This document shows positions 33,156 through 42,724 of a DNA stretch of 64,000 nt, piece by piece (the first letter of the stretch is position 1; each line of letters starts with the position of its first letter). The position numbers were made by a program, and so were the translations under genes. A model generated the notes under the pieces. It saw only the letters and a program-made list of their open reading frames with translations, was not told where the DNA came from and ran no database searches. The stretch comes from AC-32 sp963754265 (GTDB lineage Bacteria; Actinomycetota; Thermoleophilia; Gaiellales; Gaiellaceae). The stretch spans positions 1-64,000 of the forward strand of contig CAVWFB010000008.1 in the NCBI GenBank assembly GCA_963754265.1, given 5' to 3'.

Positions 33156-34349
33156 ATGTCGACTGCAAGGGAAGCTCTCGTGAAAAGAATCGCCGTCCTG
33201 GCGGGCGTCGCCGCTCTCGTAACCTCGCTCGGGCTCCTGCTCGTAGCGTGCGGCTCGCAACGCCCGCTCGCTACCGCCCAGCCGTCGACCCATTCCTCCT
33301 CGGGCTCGTGGCGCACGTTGCCTTCGGCACCGGTCAGGGTGGACGCCGGGCTGACCGGCGTCTGGACGGGCAAGGAGATGATCGTCACCGGTACGCATCC
33401 GGGACCGGACGGGACGTACACCGACTCCAAGGATCTTGCTGCCGCCTACGACCCGGCAACGCGTGCGTGGCGGCGGCTCCCGAACCCGCCGAAGACTGAG
33501 AGCTACTGCCGCCGAAGCGCCGTCTGGACCGGCAGGCAGGTGCTCGTCTGGGGTTGCGCTCTCCTGGGGTTCGACCCGCTGACCGACCGGTGGCAGCGCC
33601 TTCCGCAGCCGCTCGGGGGTATGGGCACCGCCGTCTGGACCGGTCGCGAGTTGATCGGCTGGGGCGGCGGGTGCTGCGGCGACGCGAGCTCGGACGGCTC
33701 GGCCTACAGCCCGGCCACCGCGAGCTGGCGCAAGCTTGCTCCCTCGCCCTTGGCGCCGGAGCAACGACCGCTCGGGATCTGGACCGGTCGCGAGCTCCTG
33801 CTGTTCGTCAGCGGCATCAACCCTGCCAGCGGCAAGCCCTGGCCGGCTCGGTTCGCCCGCGCCGCCGCCTACGACCCGGCGACCGACAGCTGGCGCCGCC
33901 TCGCACCGATCCCCGACCGAGGCCTTCGCTTCGGCGGTAGCGCGGCATGGGACGGGCACGAGATGCTGGTCGTCGGAGCCGGAGGGCATGCCAGGTCCGC
34001 GCTGGCCTACGACCCGGTGGCAAACCACTGGCGTCGGCTTGCGCCGCTGCCAGTCGGCCGCGTGGACTCCGAGGCGGCGTGGACCGGTCGCCGGCTGCTC
34101 GTCTGGGGCTCGTCGGAGACCGCGAGCTCGGCGTCACCGGTCGCGCTTGCCTACGACCCCGGTACCGACCGCTGGTCGCGGCTCGCTCGGTCGCCGCTCC
34201 ACGGCCTCGCTCAGGCCGTCGTCTGGACAGGGCATGAGCTGCTCGTCTGGGGCGGGGTCGTGCCGACGCCGGCCGGGACGAACGCGCCGGTCCGGTACCT
34301 CGACACCGGAGCCGCCTTCACGCCTACTCCCGAAAGGAGCGCACCATGA
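33156..34349 (+). CDS. Kelch-repeat lipoprotein
   Basis: Exported beta-propeller protein, 397 residues. ATG 33156, with AGGAGG before it, gives MSTAREALVKRIAVLAGVAALV and a lipobox LLVAC with the lipidated Cys near residue 32. The mature part repeats two motifs: AYDPATxxWRRLxxxP and a VWTGxELLxWGG strand. Six or seven copies are spaced about 45-50 residues apart, as in Kelch propellers. The stop overlaps the next ATG (ATGA). Ligand or function is unknown. Confidence 0.8.
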   Translation: MSTAREALVKRIAVLAGVAALVTSLGLLLVACGSQRPLATAQPSTHSSSGSWRTLPSAPVRVDAGLTGVWTGKEMIVTGTHPGPDGTYTDSKDLAAAYDPATRAWRRLPNPPKTESYCRRSAVWTGRQVLVWGCALLGFDPLTDRWQRLPQPLGGMGTAVWTGRELIGWGGGCCGDASSDGSAYSPATASWRKLAPSPLAPEQRPLGIWTGRELLLFVSGINPASGKPWPARFARAAAYDPATDSWRRLAPIPDRGLRFGGSAAWDGHEMLVVGAGGHARSALAYDPVANHWRRLAPLPVGRVDSEAAWTGRRLLVWGSSETASSASPVALAYDPGTDRWSRLARSPLHGLAQAVVWTGHELLVWGGVVPTPAGTNAPVRYLDTGAAFTPTPERSAP

Positions 34350-35795
34350 AACGGATCTCGTTGATCTGCGGCGTCGCGCTCGCAGCCGCGGCCCTCGCAC
34401 AGTCCGCGGCACCCGCGGTCCAGCCGCTGGCGGCTCACCAGGAACCGCGAGGCATCGGCAACCTGGTCGCTCCGGGCGACCGCGTCGAGATCGTCTACTC
34501 CGTCGACACGCCGCATGTGAGATCACCGAAGGGCTCGCTCTACGTCCGCAACGATCTGCAACGGCGCTTCACCGCGCTACCGCTGAAGCTCGACGGCAAG
34601 ACAACGGTTCAGGCGCGGGTACCTGCCCGGCTGATTCGCGGGCACAAGCTCCTCTACTACGCCGTGCTTCGTGAGCCGCGGAGCGGGCGCTCGGTGACGA
34701 TCCCGGCCCTCGGCGCGGCGGCGCCACAGTCGGCCCTCGTGCTCGGGAAGGCGATCGTCGTCAGGCTCGGCACGCACCGCTTCGACCAACCGCGGTCGCC
34801 CGACGCGGTCGTCGCGCGTGCGAGCGCAGCGGACGTCGGGTTCGAGAACAACCAGGAGTATCACTTCGGCCCGCAGACGTTCCTCGTCGGTCGGGACGGC
34901 TCGATCTTGCTTCACGACGGGCTCAAGCAACGGCTGCTCGTCTGGAAGCCGGGTCGGCCGGACGTCTTCGAGCGCTCCGTTTCGCTGCCGTTCTTCGCGG
35001 GCGACAACGACGTCGCCCTGGGGAGGGACGGCTCCCTCTACGTTGTCCGCGCCATGGGCAAGGGACCGAGCTCCTACATGGCGCTCTCCCACCTGAGTGC
35101 GAACGGCGAGGTGCTGTGGCAGAGCAGGCTTGCCGGCCAGATCCGCGAGAGCCGGCACCTTCACGCTCGGCAGCAACAGCGCGCTTCGCGTGGGGCCCGA
35201 CGGGACCGTCTACTGCCTGGCGGGCATGTTCAGTCTCCCCGGCGGCGAGCCCGCGTGGATGCCCGTCGCCACACCAACGGGTCGGCCGCTGTCAACGGTC
35301 GCCCAGCGGGGCGGTACTCACTGGCCCTACCAGCCCGTCGCCGGTGGCCTACGCCTCGTGTCCGAGGTGTACACGGCCGAGGACACGGCCAAGGCCGCCA
35401 CGGCGCCGCACGAGGCTCGCTACGCCCTGGTCGATCGGCATGGCCACGTCGTTCGAGCCTGGCGGGTGCTGAGCCGGACCGACATCAACTTCGACTACAC
35501 GACGCCCGAGCTCGTCGGCCGCGACCTGGTTGTAGTTCTCGACGCGACGGCGCAGACAAGGGGCGAGTTCAAATGGGAGCACGTCGTGCTACGGCTCGGG
35601 CCGACCGGCACGCGCGAACGCTTCTCGCTCGCCCGTGCCGTCTGGGGCGACAGCCTCCTGGCCGACCTACGCGTGGGCCCTGACGGGAGGCTCTACCAGC
35701 TCGCAACGTCACCAACGACAGGAGTCGTCATCAGCCGCTATTCGCTCGGTCCCACTCGGGCCAAGCAGTGGCACGAATGGAGGATGCAGCCATGA
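34346..35795 (+). CDS. Exported propeller-like protein, one apparent frameshift
   Basis: Function unknown. ATG 34346 gives a signal peptide (MKRISLICGVALAAAALAQ) with cleavage likely after SAAPA. The protein has beta-rich repeats such as LVGRDGSILLHDG, VALGRDGSLYVV and LRVGPDGTVYCLAG, about 100 residues apart, in the style of NHL or PQQ propellers. An extra C at 35152-35153 shifts the frame; removing it gives 482 continuous residues ending WRMQP. Start and stop are both coupled by ATGA overlaps to the neighbouring exported proteins. Confidence 0.72.
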
Positions 35796-37219
35796 AGTCA
35801 CTCACCGTCCTTGCCGTACTCGCCTGCGCGCTCGCAACGGCGACCGCGGCCACCTCGGCCTCGGGTCCGCCGCGCAACGACGATCGCGCGAACGCGACGG
35901 CGCTCGAAGGGCTCCCGGCCACCGTCTCCGGCACGACGGTTGGCGCGACCGAGGAGACGCGGGATCCGCGTACGTCCTGTGGCCGCGTCAGGGGAACGGT
36001 CTGGTACCGGGTGTCGGCTGGTTCCTCGGGCCGGCTCGTGCTCCGTTTCACCGCCTCCGGCGATCTCGATGCGATCGTCTCCGTCTACCGCGCGGTCCGG
36101 TCACGGCTAGACCCGCTGGTTTGTAACGCGACCGATGAACGCGGCCGGGGTGGCCTCTCCTTCACGACCGCGCCGGGACAGAGCTACCTGATCATGGTCG
36201 GGCGCGAGTCGAGCTCGGATGACGGCCCCTTCAAGTTCACGCTCTTCCGGCAGGAGCCGACATCGAAGGGCCCGGGCGCACACCTGCCGCGACGCGGGGT
36301 CAGCTCCTCGGTCGACGCGCTCTCCGACTTCGACGATGCGTGGTCGTTCTCGATGCGAGCGGGCGTCGAGTACCGGATGAACCTCTCGCCGTCGCGTGGA
36401 CGCTGCGTGACGCTGTCGCTGTTCCGGCCGGGAACCCGCTCGTTTGCCGGCGCGGCGCCGATCCAGGTCCTCCGCTGCGGCGGGTACTTCACGTACACGC
36501 CCGGTATCGGCGGAGGCGGGCGCTACACGCTGCTCGTGACAGGCACCGACGAGCGCCCCGGGCGTCAGCGGTATCACCTCCAGGCCGCCGCTGCCGGCCC
36601 GGACGACATGTCACCGGGGTTGCCGATCGGGAATTTCGAGAGCCGCAGAGGATCGCTCTCCGGCACCCGGATCGACGTCGTGGATCTCTACCGCTTCCGC
36701 GTGCTCGACGAGAGCGACGTGACCCTGAGGCTCGCCGGCCCCGGCTCGTCGCATCTGATCCTGCTGAGCGAGACCGGCCGGCGGCTCTCGTCGTCAGGCG
36801 GCCCAGGCCCGCTCACTACGCGTCTCGGCCCGGGCCGGTACTTCGTCGCCGTCCGCGCAGAGTCGGGCGCGCGCGGCCCCTACCGTCTCTCGCTGCTCGA
36901 GCGCGGCTTCACGACGACGACCGTGCTCGCCGACGGCTCACGGGTCGCGCACGTCTCCCCGGGGAGCTCGGTGGCGATCGGCGTAGCCGTCGATTTCAGC
37001 GCCGAGGGATCCGTCAGGCTCCAGATCGATCGCTTCGACCCGCTGACCGGCTGGCACTACTACAGGCTCTACCGGCTGCGTCTAGGCGGGAACGGGCGGG
37101 CCGGGATCCAGTGGCGGCCACCGGCGATCGGCCGCTGGCGCGTGCATGCCTCGTTCGGAGGAAGCCGCACCGCGAGCCCGAGCGTGGGAGGGACGGCGAT
37201 GATCGTGGTCGACGACTGA
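35792..37219 (+). CDS. Exported multidomain beta protein with PPC-like modules
   Basis: 475 residues from ATG 35792, which overlaps the previous stop. A signal peptide MKSLTVLAVLACALATATAA precedes NDDRANATAL, the characteristic start of bacterial pre-peptidase C-terminal (PPC) modules. Related modules appear at about residues 25-155, 170-265 and 275-370 (each with GTVWYRV, AGVEYRM or RVLDESDVTLRL strands and a PGxYxxxV end). The last 100 residues form another beta domain. No catalytic domain is present, so it may be an adhesin or surface-binding protein. Last gene of the operon. Confidence 0.72.
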   Translation: MKSLTVLAVLACALATATAATSASGPPRNDDRANATALEGLPATVSGTTVGATEETRDPRTSCGRVRGTVWYRVSAGSSGRLVLRFTASGDLDAIVSVYRAVRSRLDPLVCNATDERGRGGLSFTTAPGQSYLIMVGRESSSDDGPFKFTLFRQEPTSKGPGAHLPRRGVSSSVDALSDFDDAWSFSMRAGVEYRMNLSPSRGRCVTLSLFRPGTRSFAGAAPIQVLRCGGYFTYTPGIGGGGRYTLLVTGTDERPGRQRYHLQAAAAGPDDMSPGLPIGNFESRRGSLSGTRIDVVDLYRFRVLDESDVTLRLAGPGSSHLILLSETGRRLSSSGGPGPLTTRLGPGRYFVAVRAESGARGPYRLSLLERGFTTTTVLADGSRVAHVSPGSSVAIGVAVDFSAEGSVRLQIDRFDPLTGWHYYRLYRLRLGGNGRAGIQWRPPAIGRWRVHASFGGSRTASPSVGGTAMIVVDD

Positions 37220-37235
37220 CAGCGCGACACGCGCC

Positions 37236-37267
37236 GCCAACCAGCGCGCAGCTGCGCGCTGGTTGGC
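37236..37267. repeat. Perfect 32-bp palindrome between the exported-protein operon and ligA
   Basis: GCCAACCAGCGCGCAG at 37236-37251 is followed directly by its exact reverse complement to 37267. As RNA it would form a 14-bp stem with an AGCT loop. No T-run follows on the plus strand. It could terminate the upstream operon, or bind a dimeric protein near the ligA start at 37287. Confidence 0.75.
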
Positions 37268-37286
37268 CCTCGGTAGGATCGGCTCG

Positions 37287-39299
37287 ATGGCCACGCGCAC
37301 CCAGAAAGGCGTTCAGAAGCAGCTCGACGAGCTGCGCGAGACCGTCAACCACCACCTCTACCTCTACCACGTGCTCGACGAGCCCGAGATCTCCGACGCC
37401 GAGTTCGACCGGCTCTTCGAGGAGCTGCAGGGGCTGGAGCAGGAGCACCCGGACCTGATCACGCCCGACTCGCCCACGCAGCGGGTCGGGGCGCCGCCGT
37501 CCGAACGCTTCCAGAAGGTCCGCCACCTCACCCCGATGGGGTCCTTGGAGAAGGTGAGCGACGACGAAGGCCTGCTGAAGTGGGCCGAGGACGTGCGCAA
37601 GCGGCTCGACTCCGACGAGCCGGTCGCCTACGTGATCGAGCCGAAGATCGACGGGCTCGCGATCAACCTGACCTACGAGGACGGTGTCCTGACCCGTGGC
37701 GCGACGCGCGGCGACGGCGTCCAGGGCGAGGAGGTGACCGTCAACCTCCGGACGATCCCGTCGGTGCCGCTGAAGATGCGCGGCGACGATGCGCCCCGGG
37801 TCGCCGAAGCCCGAGGCGAGGTCTACATGCCGCTCTCCGGCTTTCGCGAGCTGAACGAGCGGGTCGCCGAGCTCGGCCAGAAGCTCGCGCCCAACCCGCG
37901 CAACGCGGCCGCCGGCTCGCTCCGCCAGAAGGACTCGTCGATCACCGCCTCGCGTCCGCTCGCGGTCTGGGTCTACGGGCTCGGCGCGGCGGAAGGGCTG
38001 CAGCTCGCCTCGCACTGGGAGACGTTGGAATGGCTGCGTGAGCACGGCTTTCGTACGAACCCGTTCGCCGAGCGGCTCGAGTCGATCGAGGAGGTTGCGA
38101 AGCGCTGCGCCGAGTGGGAGCGGCGGCGCACCGACCTCGACTACGAGATCGACGGGATCGTGATCAAGGTCGACTCGCTCGAGCAGCAGGCCATTCTCGG
38201 GGCGCTCCACCAGCGGCCCCGCTGGGCGCGCGCGTTCAAGTGGGCGCCCATGACCGCGGAGACCACGCTGAACAAGATCGCGATCCGCGTAGGGCGTACC
38301 GGGGCACTCAATCCCTGGGCGATGCTCGAACCGGTGCAGGTCGGCGGCGTCACCGTCTCCCGGGCGACGCTGCACAACGAGGAGGACATCAACCGCAAGG
38401 ACATCCGCGAGGGCGACAAGGTGATCGTCCAGCGGGCCGGAGACGTGATCCCGCAGGTGGTCGGGCCGGTGCTCCCGCACGCGAAGGGCACGAAACCGTT
38501 CCGGATGCCCAAGAAGTGCCCGCTCTGCGGGACGGAGATCGTCCGGCCCGAGGGCGAGGCGATGCACCGTTGCCCCAACCGCGCCTGCCCCTCGCGCGGC
38601 CTCGAGACGCTGAACAACTGGGTGATGGCGGCGGCCGACATCGAGGGCGTGGGCGAGCAGCTCGTGCGCCGGCTGTGGCAGCTCGGGCTCGTCCGCTCGC
38701 TGCCCGACCTCTACCGCCTGACCAAGGAGCAGCTGCTCGAGCTCGACGGCTTCCAGGAGAAGAGCGCCACGAACGTCGTCGCCGCGATCGAGGGGTCGAA
38801 GGGAGTGCCGTTCAGCCGCGTCCTCTTCGGGCTCAACATCCCGGACGTCGGTTGGGTGACGGCACAGAACCTGGCCCGCCATTTCGGCACCGTCGAGCAA
38901 CTCGCGGCGGCGTCGCAGGAGGACGTCGTCGAGGTCGAGGGCATCGGGCCCGAGCGGGCGGAGGCGATCGTCGAATGGTTCTCGGACGCCGAGAACCGAG
39001 CACTCGTCGCCGAGCTCGAACAGCTCGGCCTGCGCTTCGAGGCCGGGCCGGAAGAACGGCCGGTCGAGGGGCCGTTGAGCGGCAGCACCTACGTCGTGAC
39101 GGGGACGCTCGAGGATTTCAGCCGCGAGGAAGCCCGCAAGGCCCTCGAGGAGAAGGGCGCGAAAGTCGGGGACTCCGTCTCGAAGAAGACGACCGGCGTG
39201 ATCGTGGGCGAGAGCCCCGGCTCCAAGCTGGCCAAGGCCGAGCAGCTCGGCGTCCCCGTCCTCGACGAGAAGGCGCTGAAGAAGCTACTGCGCGGCTAG
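37287..39299 (+). CDS. ligA: NAD-dependent DNA ligase
   Basis: Seals nicks in replication and repair using NAD; 670 residues. ATG 37287 gives MATRTQKGVQKQLDELRETV. The domains are Ia (LYHVLDEPEISDAEFDRL) and adenylation with EPKIDGLAINLTYE (Lys near 120 is the AMP acceptor). OB domain, four-cysteine zinc finger (CPLCGTEIVRPEGEAMHRC, then C), helix-hairpin-helix repeats and a C-terminal BRCT domain (GSTYVVTGTLEDFSREEA) follow. It overlaps the convergent carboxypeptidase gene by 15 bp. Confidence 0.97.
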   Translation: MATRTQKGVQKQLDELRETVNHHLYLYHVLDEPEISDAEFDRLFEELQGLEQEHPDLITPDSPTQRVGAPPSERFQKVRHLTPMGSLEKVSDDEGLLKWAEDVRKRLDSDEPVAYVIEPKIDGLAINLTYEDGVLTRGATRGDGVQGEEVTVNLRTIPSVPLKMRGDDAPRVAEARGEVYMPLSGFRELNERVAELGQKLAPNPRNAAAGSLRQKDSSITASRPLAVWVYGLGAAEGLQLASHWETLEWLREHGFRTNPFAERLESIEEVAKRCAEWERRRTDLDYEIDGIVIKVDSLEQQAILGALHQRPRWARAFKWAPMTAETTLNKIAIRVGRTGALNPWAMLEPVQVGGVTVSRATLHNEEDINRKDIREGDKVIVQRAGDVIPQVVGPVLPHAKGTKPFRMPKKCPLCGTEIVRPEGEAMHRCPNRACPSRGLETLNNWVMAAADIEGVGEQLVRRLWQLGLVRSLPDLYRLTKEQLLELDGFQEKSATNVVAAIEGSKGVPFSRVLFGLNIPDVGWVTAQNLARHFGTVEQLAAASQEDVVEVEGIGPERAEAIVEWFSDAENRALVAELEQLGLRFEAGPEERPVEGPLSGSTYVVTGTLEDFSREEARKALEEKGAKVGDSVSKKTTGVIVGESPGSKLAKAEQLGVPVLDEKALKKLLRG

Positions 39300-40484
39300 G
39301 GCGGTCGCGAAGCGGTCCTGCGCCCGGCGGGCCCAGAACGAGGAAACGGGATTCCCGTTCTGGAGCACCGAGAAGACGTAGCGGTGCTTGACGTAGCCGG
39401 AGAGCGCCGAGGCACCGAAGGTCGTGCCGGTCTTGGCGATGACGTTCCCGCGCGCCGGGGGTTGGCGCATTCGGTCCGAGAGCGTGCCGTTCATCCCCGC
39501 CACGGGGAGGGCCGCGAGGAACGCAGGGCGCACGTCCGGGTCGGCCCAGGCGGCGCGGAGAGTTGCCTCCAGCGCCCGAACGGTCAGGCGGTCGAGGAGG
39601 GAAAGCCCGGAGCCGTCGACGAGTCGCACGCCCGCCAGTGGCACTCCGGCCTCGGCCAGCAGCCGCCGCGCGTAGGCGGCGCCCCCGGGGCTGGTGCCGA
39701 CCCCGTTCTCGATCGCTCCGAGCTGCTTCAGGACGAGCTCGGCGGTGAAGTTGTCGGAGTGCTTGTCCATGTACCTGACGATCTCGGACAGCGGCTCGGA
39801 GTCCACCGCTGCGAGCGGAACCTCGGTCCCGTGCTCGTCGCCGATCCCGACCCCGCCCACCTTCACTCCCGCACGCTTGAGGGCGTCTCGGAAGAGCAGC
39901 GCGGCCGAGAGGGCCGGATTCCGCGAGATCCGGCCCCGGTAGTTGCCGCGATCGACGGTGAGCGCCGACAACGGCGGCGACTCGTTGACGTAGAACCAGG
40001 ACTTCCAGCCCGGCGCGGTGCGCCGTGCGTCGAAGAACGTCTCGTCTCCGAAGACGGCGCCGGTGACACGGGTGATCCCTGCGGCCCGGACCTGGGCCGC
40101 GAGCTGGGCCAGATCGGCGCTGGAGAGGGTGGGGTCGCCGTGCCCGACCAATAGCAGGTGTCCCTGCCAGATGTTGCCGTTCTGCTCTCCACGGCCCAGG
40201 ACGTCCGTCTCGATCCGAAAGGTCCTACCGAGCCCGACCAGCGCCGCGTACGTGACGACGAGCTTCTCGTTCGAGGCCGGGGCGAGCGAGAGCGCGTCGT
40301 GCTCGGCGAAAAGCGTCTTGCCGGTCTGGAGGTCGAAGGCGATCGCGGCCGTCTGGCCTCGGGCGACGTGCGGAACCGCGAGCGCTCGTGCGAGCCGCTT
40401 TGCGAGCGGGGGGCTTCCGGCGCCCGCCGGCGCAGCGACGACGAGCGCGAGGAGGGCGACGACCGGCAGACGACGGCGGGTCAT
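39285..40484 (-). CDS. dacB: D-alanyl-D-alanine carboxypeptidase/endopeptidase, PBP4 (DacB) type
   Basis: Exported serine peptidase trimming peptidoglycan stem peptides; about 399 residues. ATG 40484 gives MTRRRLPVVALLALVVAAPAG as a signal peptide; ATG 40505 is a possible alternative. The active site is complete: LAPASNEK (SxxK), HSDNFTAEL (SxN) and IAKTGTT (KTG). The domain II insert of DacB enzymes is reduced, placing it among the smaller actinobacterial members. Confidence 0.92.
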   Translation of the reverse strand: MTRRRLPVVALLALVVAAPAGAGSPPLAKRLARALAVPHVARGQTAAIAFDLQTGKTLFAEHDALSLAPASNEKLVVTYAALVGLGRTFRIETDVLGRGEQNGNIWQGHLLLVGHGDPTLSSADLAQLAAQVRAAGITRVTGAVFGDETFFDARRTAPGWKSWFYVNESPPLSALTVDRGNYRGRISRNPALSAALLFRDALKRAGVKVGGVGIGDEHGTEVPLAAVDSEPLSEIVRYMDKHSDNFTAELVLKQLGAIENGVGTSPGGAAYARRLLAEAGVPLAGVRLVDGSGLSLLDRLTVRALEATLRAAWADPDVRPAFLAALPVAGMNGTLSDRMRQPPARGNVIAKTGTTFGASALSGYVKHRYVFSVLQNGNPVSSFWARRAQDRFATALAAQ

Positions 40485-40603
40485 CTGGCCAATTCTTCGG
40501 AGCATGAACACGCTCGTCAAGCGTAGGCCTGACCCGCGGCGGAGATAGGCCGGGCGGCCCTTGTTCGGCGCAGATGCCCAGCCTGATAATCGGAGCGAGG
40601 CCT

Positions 40604-40936
40604 TTGGCAACAGAAACCATCCCCGCACTCCTGGAGCAGATCGACGAGCTCTTGGCCGAATCCCCTGCTGAGGGAGAGGCCGAGACGCTTGCCCGCCTCG
40701 AGCGGACGCTGACCGATGGCTACGCGCACGCCCTCGTGCTCGAGGCCGAGCGCTGGCGCCTCGAGCAGCGCATGTCGGAGCTCGCGAGCGGGCTCACCGA
40801 CGGCAACCAGGAGTTGAAGTCCCAGGAGCTCGCGCAGGTCTCGAGCGGCCTCGCGACGAACGCGGCCGCTCTCAAGGATCTCCGCGCGACGCTCACTCGG
40901 CTGCGGGCCCGCGCCACCGCTGTACGCGGCACCTAG
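40604..40936 (+). CDS. Hypothetical helical protein
   Basis: About 110 residues if started at TTG 40604, which has GGAGCGAGG upstream; an in-frame ATG lies at 40574. The sequence (ATETIPALLEQIDELLAESP through YAHALVLEAERWRLEQRM to LRATLTRLRARATAVRG) is almost entirely alpha helical and probably coiled-coil. No signal peptide or known domain is visible. It is convergent with the response regulator gene, the stops touching. Confidence 0.65.
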   Translation: MATETIPALLEQIDELLAESPAEGEAETLARLERTLTDGYAHALVLEAERWRLEQRMSELASGLTDGNQELKSQELAQVSSGLATNAAALKDLRATLTRLRARATAVRGT

Positions 40937-41617
40937 CTACACGATCCCGCTGCGAACCGCGTAGACCGCGGCCTGGATGCGGTTCTCGATCTGGAGCTTC
41001 ATCAGGATGTTCGAGATGTGGTTCTTGACCGTCTTCGGGCTGATGTGCAGCTGCGCGGCGATCAGGGCGTTGTCGTTTCCGGCGGCGATCAGCTTGAGGA
41101 CGTCGAGCTCGCGATCCGAGAGCTCCGCGCGGATCGCGTCTGCGGCATCGGGGGAGACCGTCGTCGCTCGAACCTGCTGCAGCACCTTGCTTGCGATTGC
41201 CGGTGAGACGAGCGACTCGCCCACTGCCGCAGAGGCGATTCCGCGGATCAGCTCGTCGACGGAGGCGTCCTTGAGGAGATAGCCGCAGGCACCGGCCAGG
41301 ATCGCGTCCAAGACGTCGTCGTCCTGGTCGGAGATCGTGAGCACGAGGGTACGAGTGAGCGGCGCGAAGCTCGTGATCTGTCGGATCGCCTCGATCCCGG
41401 TCATGCCGGGCATGTGCAGGTCCATCACGACCACCTCGGGCGCCAGCTCCCGCACCAGGCGGACGGCCTCGGCTCCGCTTCCCGCCTCGCCGACGACCTG
41501 CACGCCTCGCTCCTCGAGCAGGTTTCTCAGGCCCGTCCGGAAGAGGTCGTGGTCGTCCACGAGGAGGACGTGAATGTTCCCGATGCCCTCGTCGCCCTCG
41601 ATGACGGAATCGGTCAG
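40937..41617 (-). CDS. NarL/LuxR-type response regulator, start codon uncertain
   Basis: Receiver domain plus DNA-binding domain. HVLLVDDHDLFRTGL holds the acidic pocket, VVMDLHMPGMTG the phosphorylated Asp and YLLKDAS the conserved Lys. The C-terminal LuxR helix-turn-helix is LSDRELDVLKLIAAGNDNALIAAQ... followed by SPKTVKNHISNIL. The only standard start (GTG 41560) would delete the first receiver strand. The open frame extends upstream to a CTG at 41617 with AAAGGGGGG just before it, which I prefer. No histidine kinase is adjacent. The 3D-domain hydrolase gene lies 33 bp upstream on the same strand. Confidence 0.88.
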   Translation of the reverse strand: MTDSVIEGDEGIGNIHVLLVDDHDLFRTGLRNLLEERGVQVVGEAGSGAEAVRLVRELAPEVVVMDLHMPGMTGIEAIRQITSFAPLTRTLVLTISDQDDDVLDAILAGACGYLLKDASVDELIRGIASAAVGESLVSPAIASKVLQQVRATTVSPDAADAIRAELSDRELDVLKLIAAGNDNALIAAQLHISPKTVKNHISNILMKLQIENRIQAAVYAVRSGIV

Positions 41618-41650
41618 CGTCCCCCCTTTCGCGGCGGAACGAAAAGTCTA

Positions 41651-42673
41651 CTAGTGCAGCGTGATCGTGACCGTTCGCCGGCCCCAGGCACGCGCCTGCG
41701 CGAGCGTCGGGAACCAGAGGTCGATCGCCGCGCCGCGCACTGCCGAGCCGGTGTCCGCGGCGACCCCCGACCCGTATCCGGGGATGGACATCTGCGTCCC
41801 CAGCGGGATCACGCTCGGGTCGACGGCGACGATTCCCCAGCCGGTCGGGACGCCCGTCGCGGTGCTCCCGTTGATCGCATATCCGGTCGCGGTCACCGTC
41901 AGCGTGCGTCCGCCGACGCTGGGGCCGAGAGGCGGCGTGGCCTGCGCCGAGGCGACCGAAGCGAGCCTCCGCGTGTTTGCCTCGACCGCGAGCGCCTGCT
42001 GCTCGAGCGAGGAGATCTCCGTGGCGTTCAACCGGCGTTGGTTCGAAAGGCTTGCCAGGTAGGACGACCGCTCGCTTCGAGCCTGCTCGAGCGCGAGCGT
42101 GGACTGCTCAGCCTCGTCGGCCAGCGCCCCGAGCGAGCGTTCCCGTGCCGCGAGCGCGCGGGTGATCCGCGTCAAGCGCTGCTTGGCTCTACGGGTCTGC
42201 TCGATCACCAGGCGGTCCTGGTCCGCGAGCCGGTTGATCGAATCGAGGCTGCTGAGCGCCTCGTCGACCGAGGAGGCGCCCAATAGGATCGCGAGCGGAT
42301 CGGAGTCGCCTTGCTCGTAGAGGAGCTGCAGCCGCTTGGCCAGGGCGACCTGCGTTACCGAGAGCGAGTGGCGCGCGACTCGCAGGCGCTGCTGCGCCGC
42401 GGCGCGTTCGGCGCGGACCTCCGAGGTTCGGATCCGGAGGGCTACGAGCCGGGCGCGCTCCCTGGCCAGCTTCGAGTCGAGCGCGTAGAGGCCGAGCACC
42501 GCGCCGCGCGACCTCCCGGCCAGGTCGGCGTTCTGCTGTGACAGCTGCGAGGCCTGCTCCCTGATGCTCGAGGCCGAGTCCGCGGCGACCGTTCCCGGAA
42601 CGAGGCTGCTGAGTGCCAGCGCAAGTCCGAGCACGATCGGCCAGGCCCGCAGCGTGCGCTTCTCCCCCGGCAC
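41651..42673 (-). CDS. Exported cell-wall protein: CwlO-like coiled coil plus 3D domain
   Basis: Predicted peptidoglycan-active protein, about 340 residues. A signal peptide (WPIVLGLALALSSLVPGTVAAD) is followed by a long coiled coil (about residues 40-220) containing LLYEQGDSDPLAILLGASSVDEALSSLDSINRLADQD in parts. The C-terminal 3D domain has TATGYAINGSTATGVPTGWG and the Asp triad regions VAVDPSVIPLGT, VAADTGSAVRGAAIDLWF. The start is uncertain (GTG 42673 or a downstream CTG). The same coiled-coil module is in the divergent NlpC/P60 gene. Confidence 0.85.
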   Translation of the reverse strand: MPGEKRTLRAWPIVLGLALALSSLVPGTVAADSASSIREQASQLSQQNADLAGRSRGAVLGLYALDSKLARERARLVALRIRTSEVRAERAAAQQRLRVARHSLSVTQVALAKRLQLLYEQGDSDPLAILLGASSVDEALSSLDSINRLADQDRLVIEQTRRAKQRLTRITRALAARERSLGALADEAEQSTLALEQARSERSSYLASLSNQRRLNATEISSLEQQALAVEANTRRLASVASAQATPPLGPSVGGRTLTVTATGYAINGSTATGVPTGWGIVAVDPSVIPLGTQMSIPGYGSGVAADTGSAVRGAAIDLWFPTLAQARAWGRRTVTITLH

Positions 42674-42724
42674 GACGCGGCACCGTACCACACGGGGTGG
42701 TGCTGCTCGACGGGCCGGAAGCAA

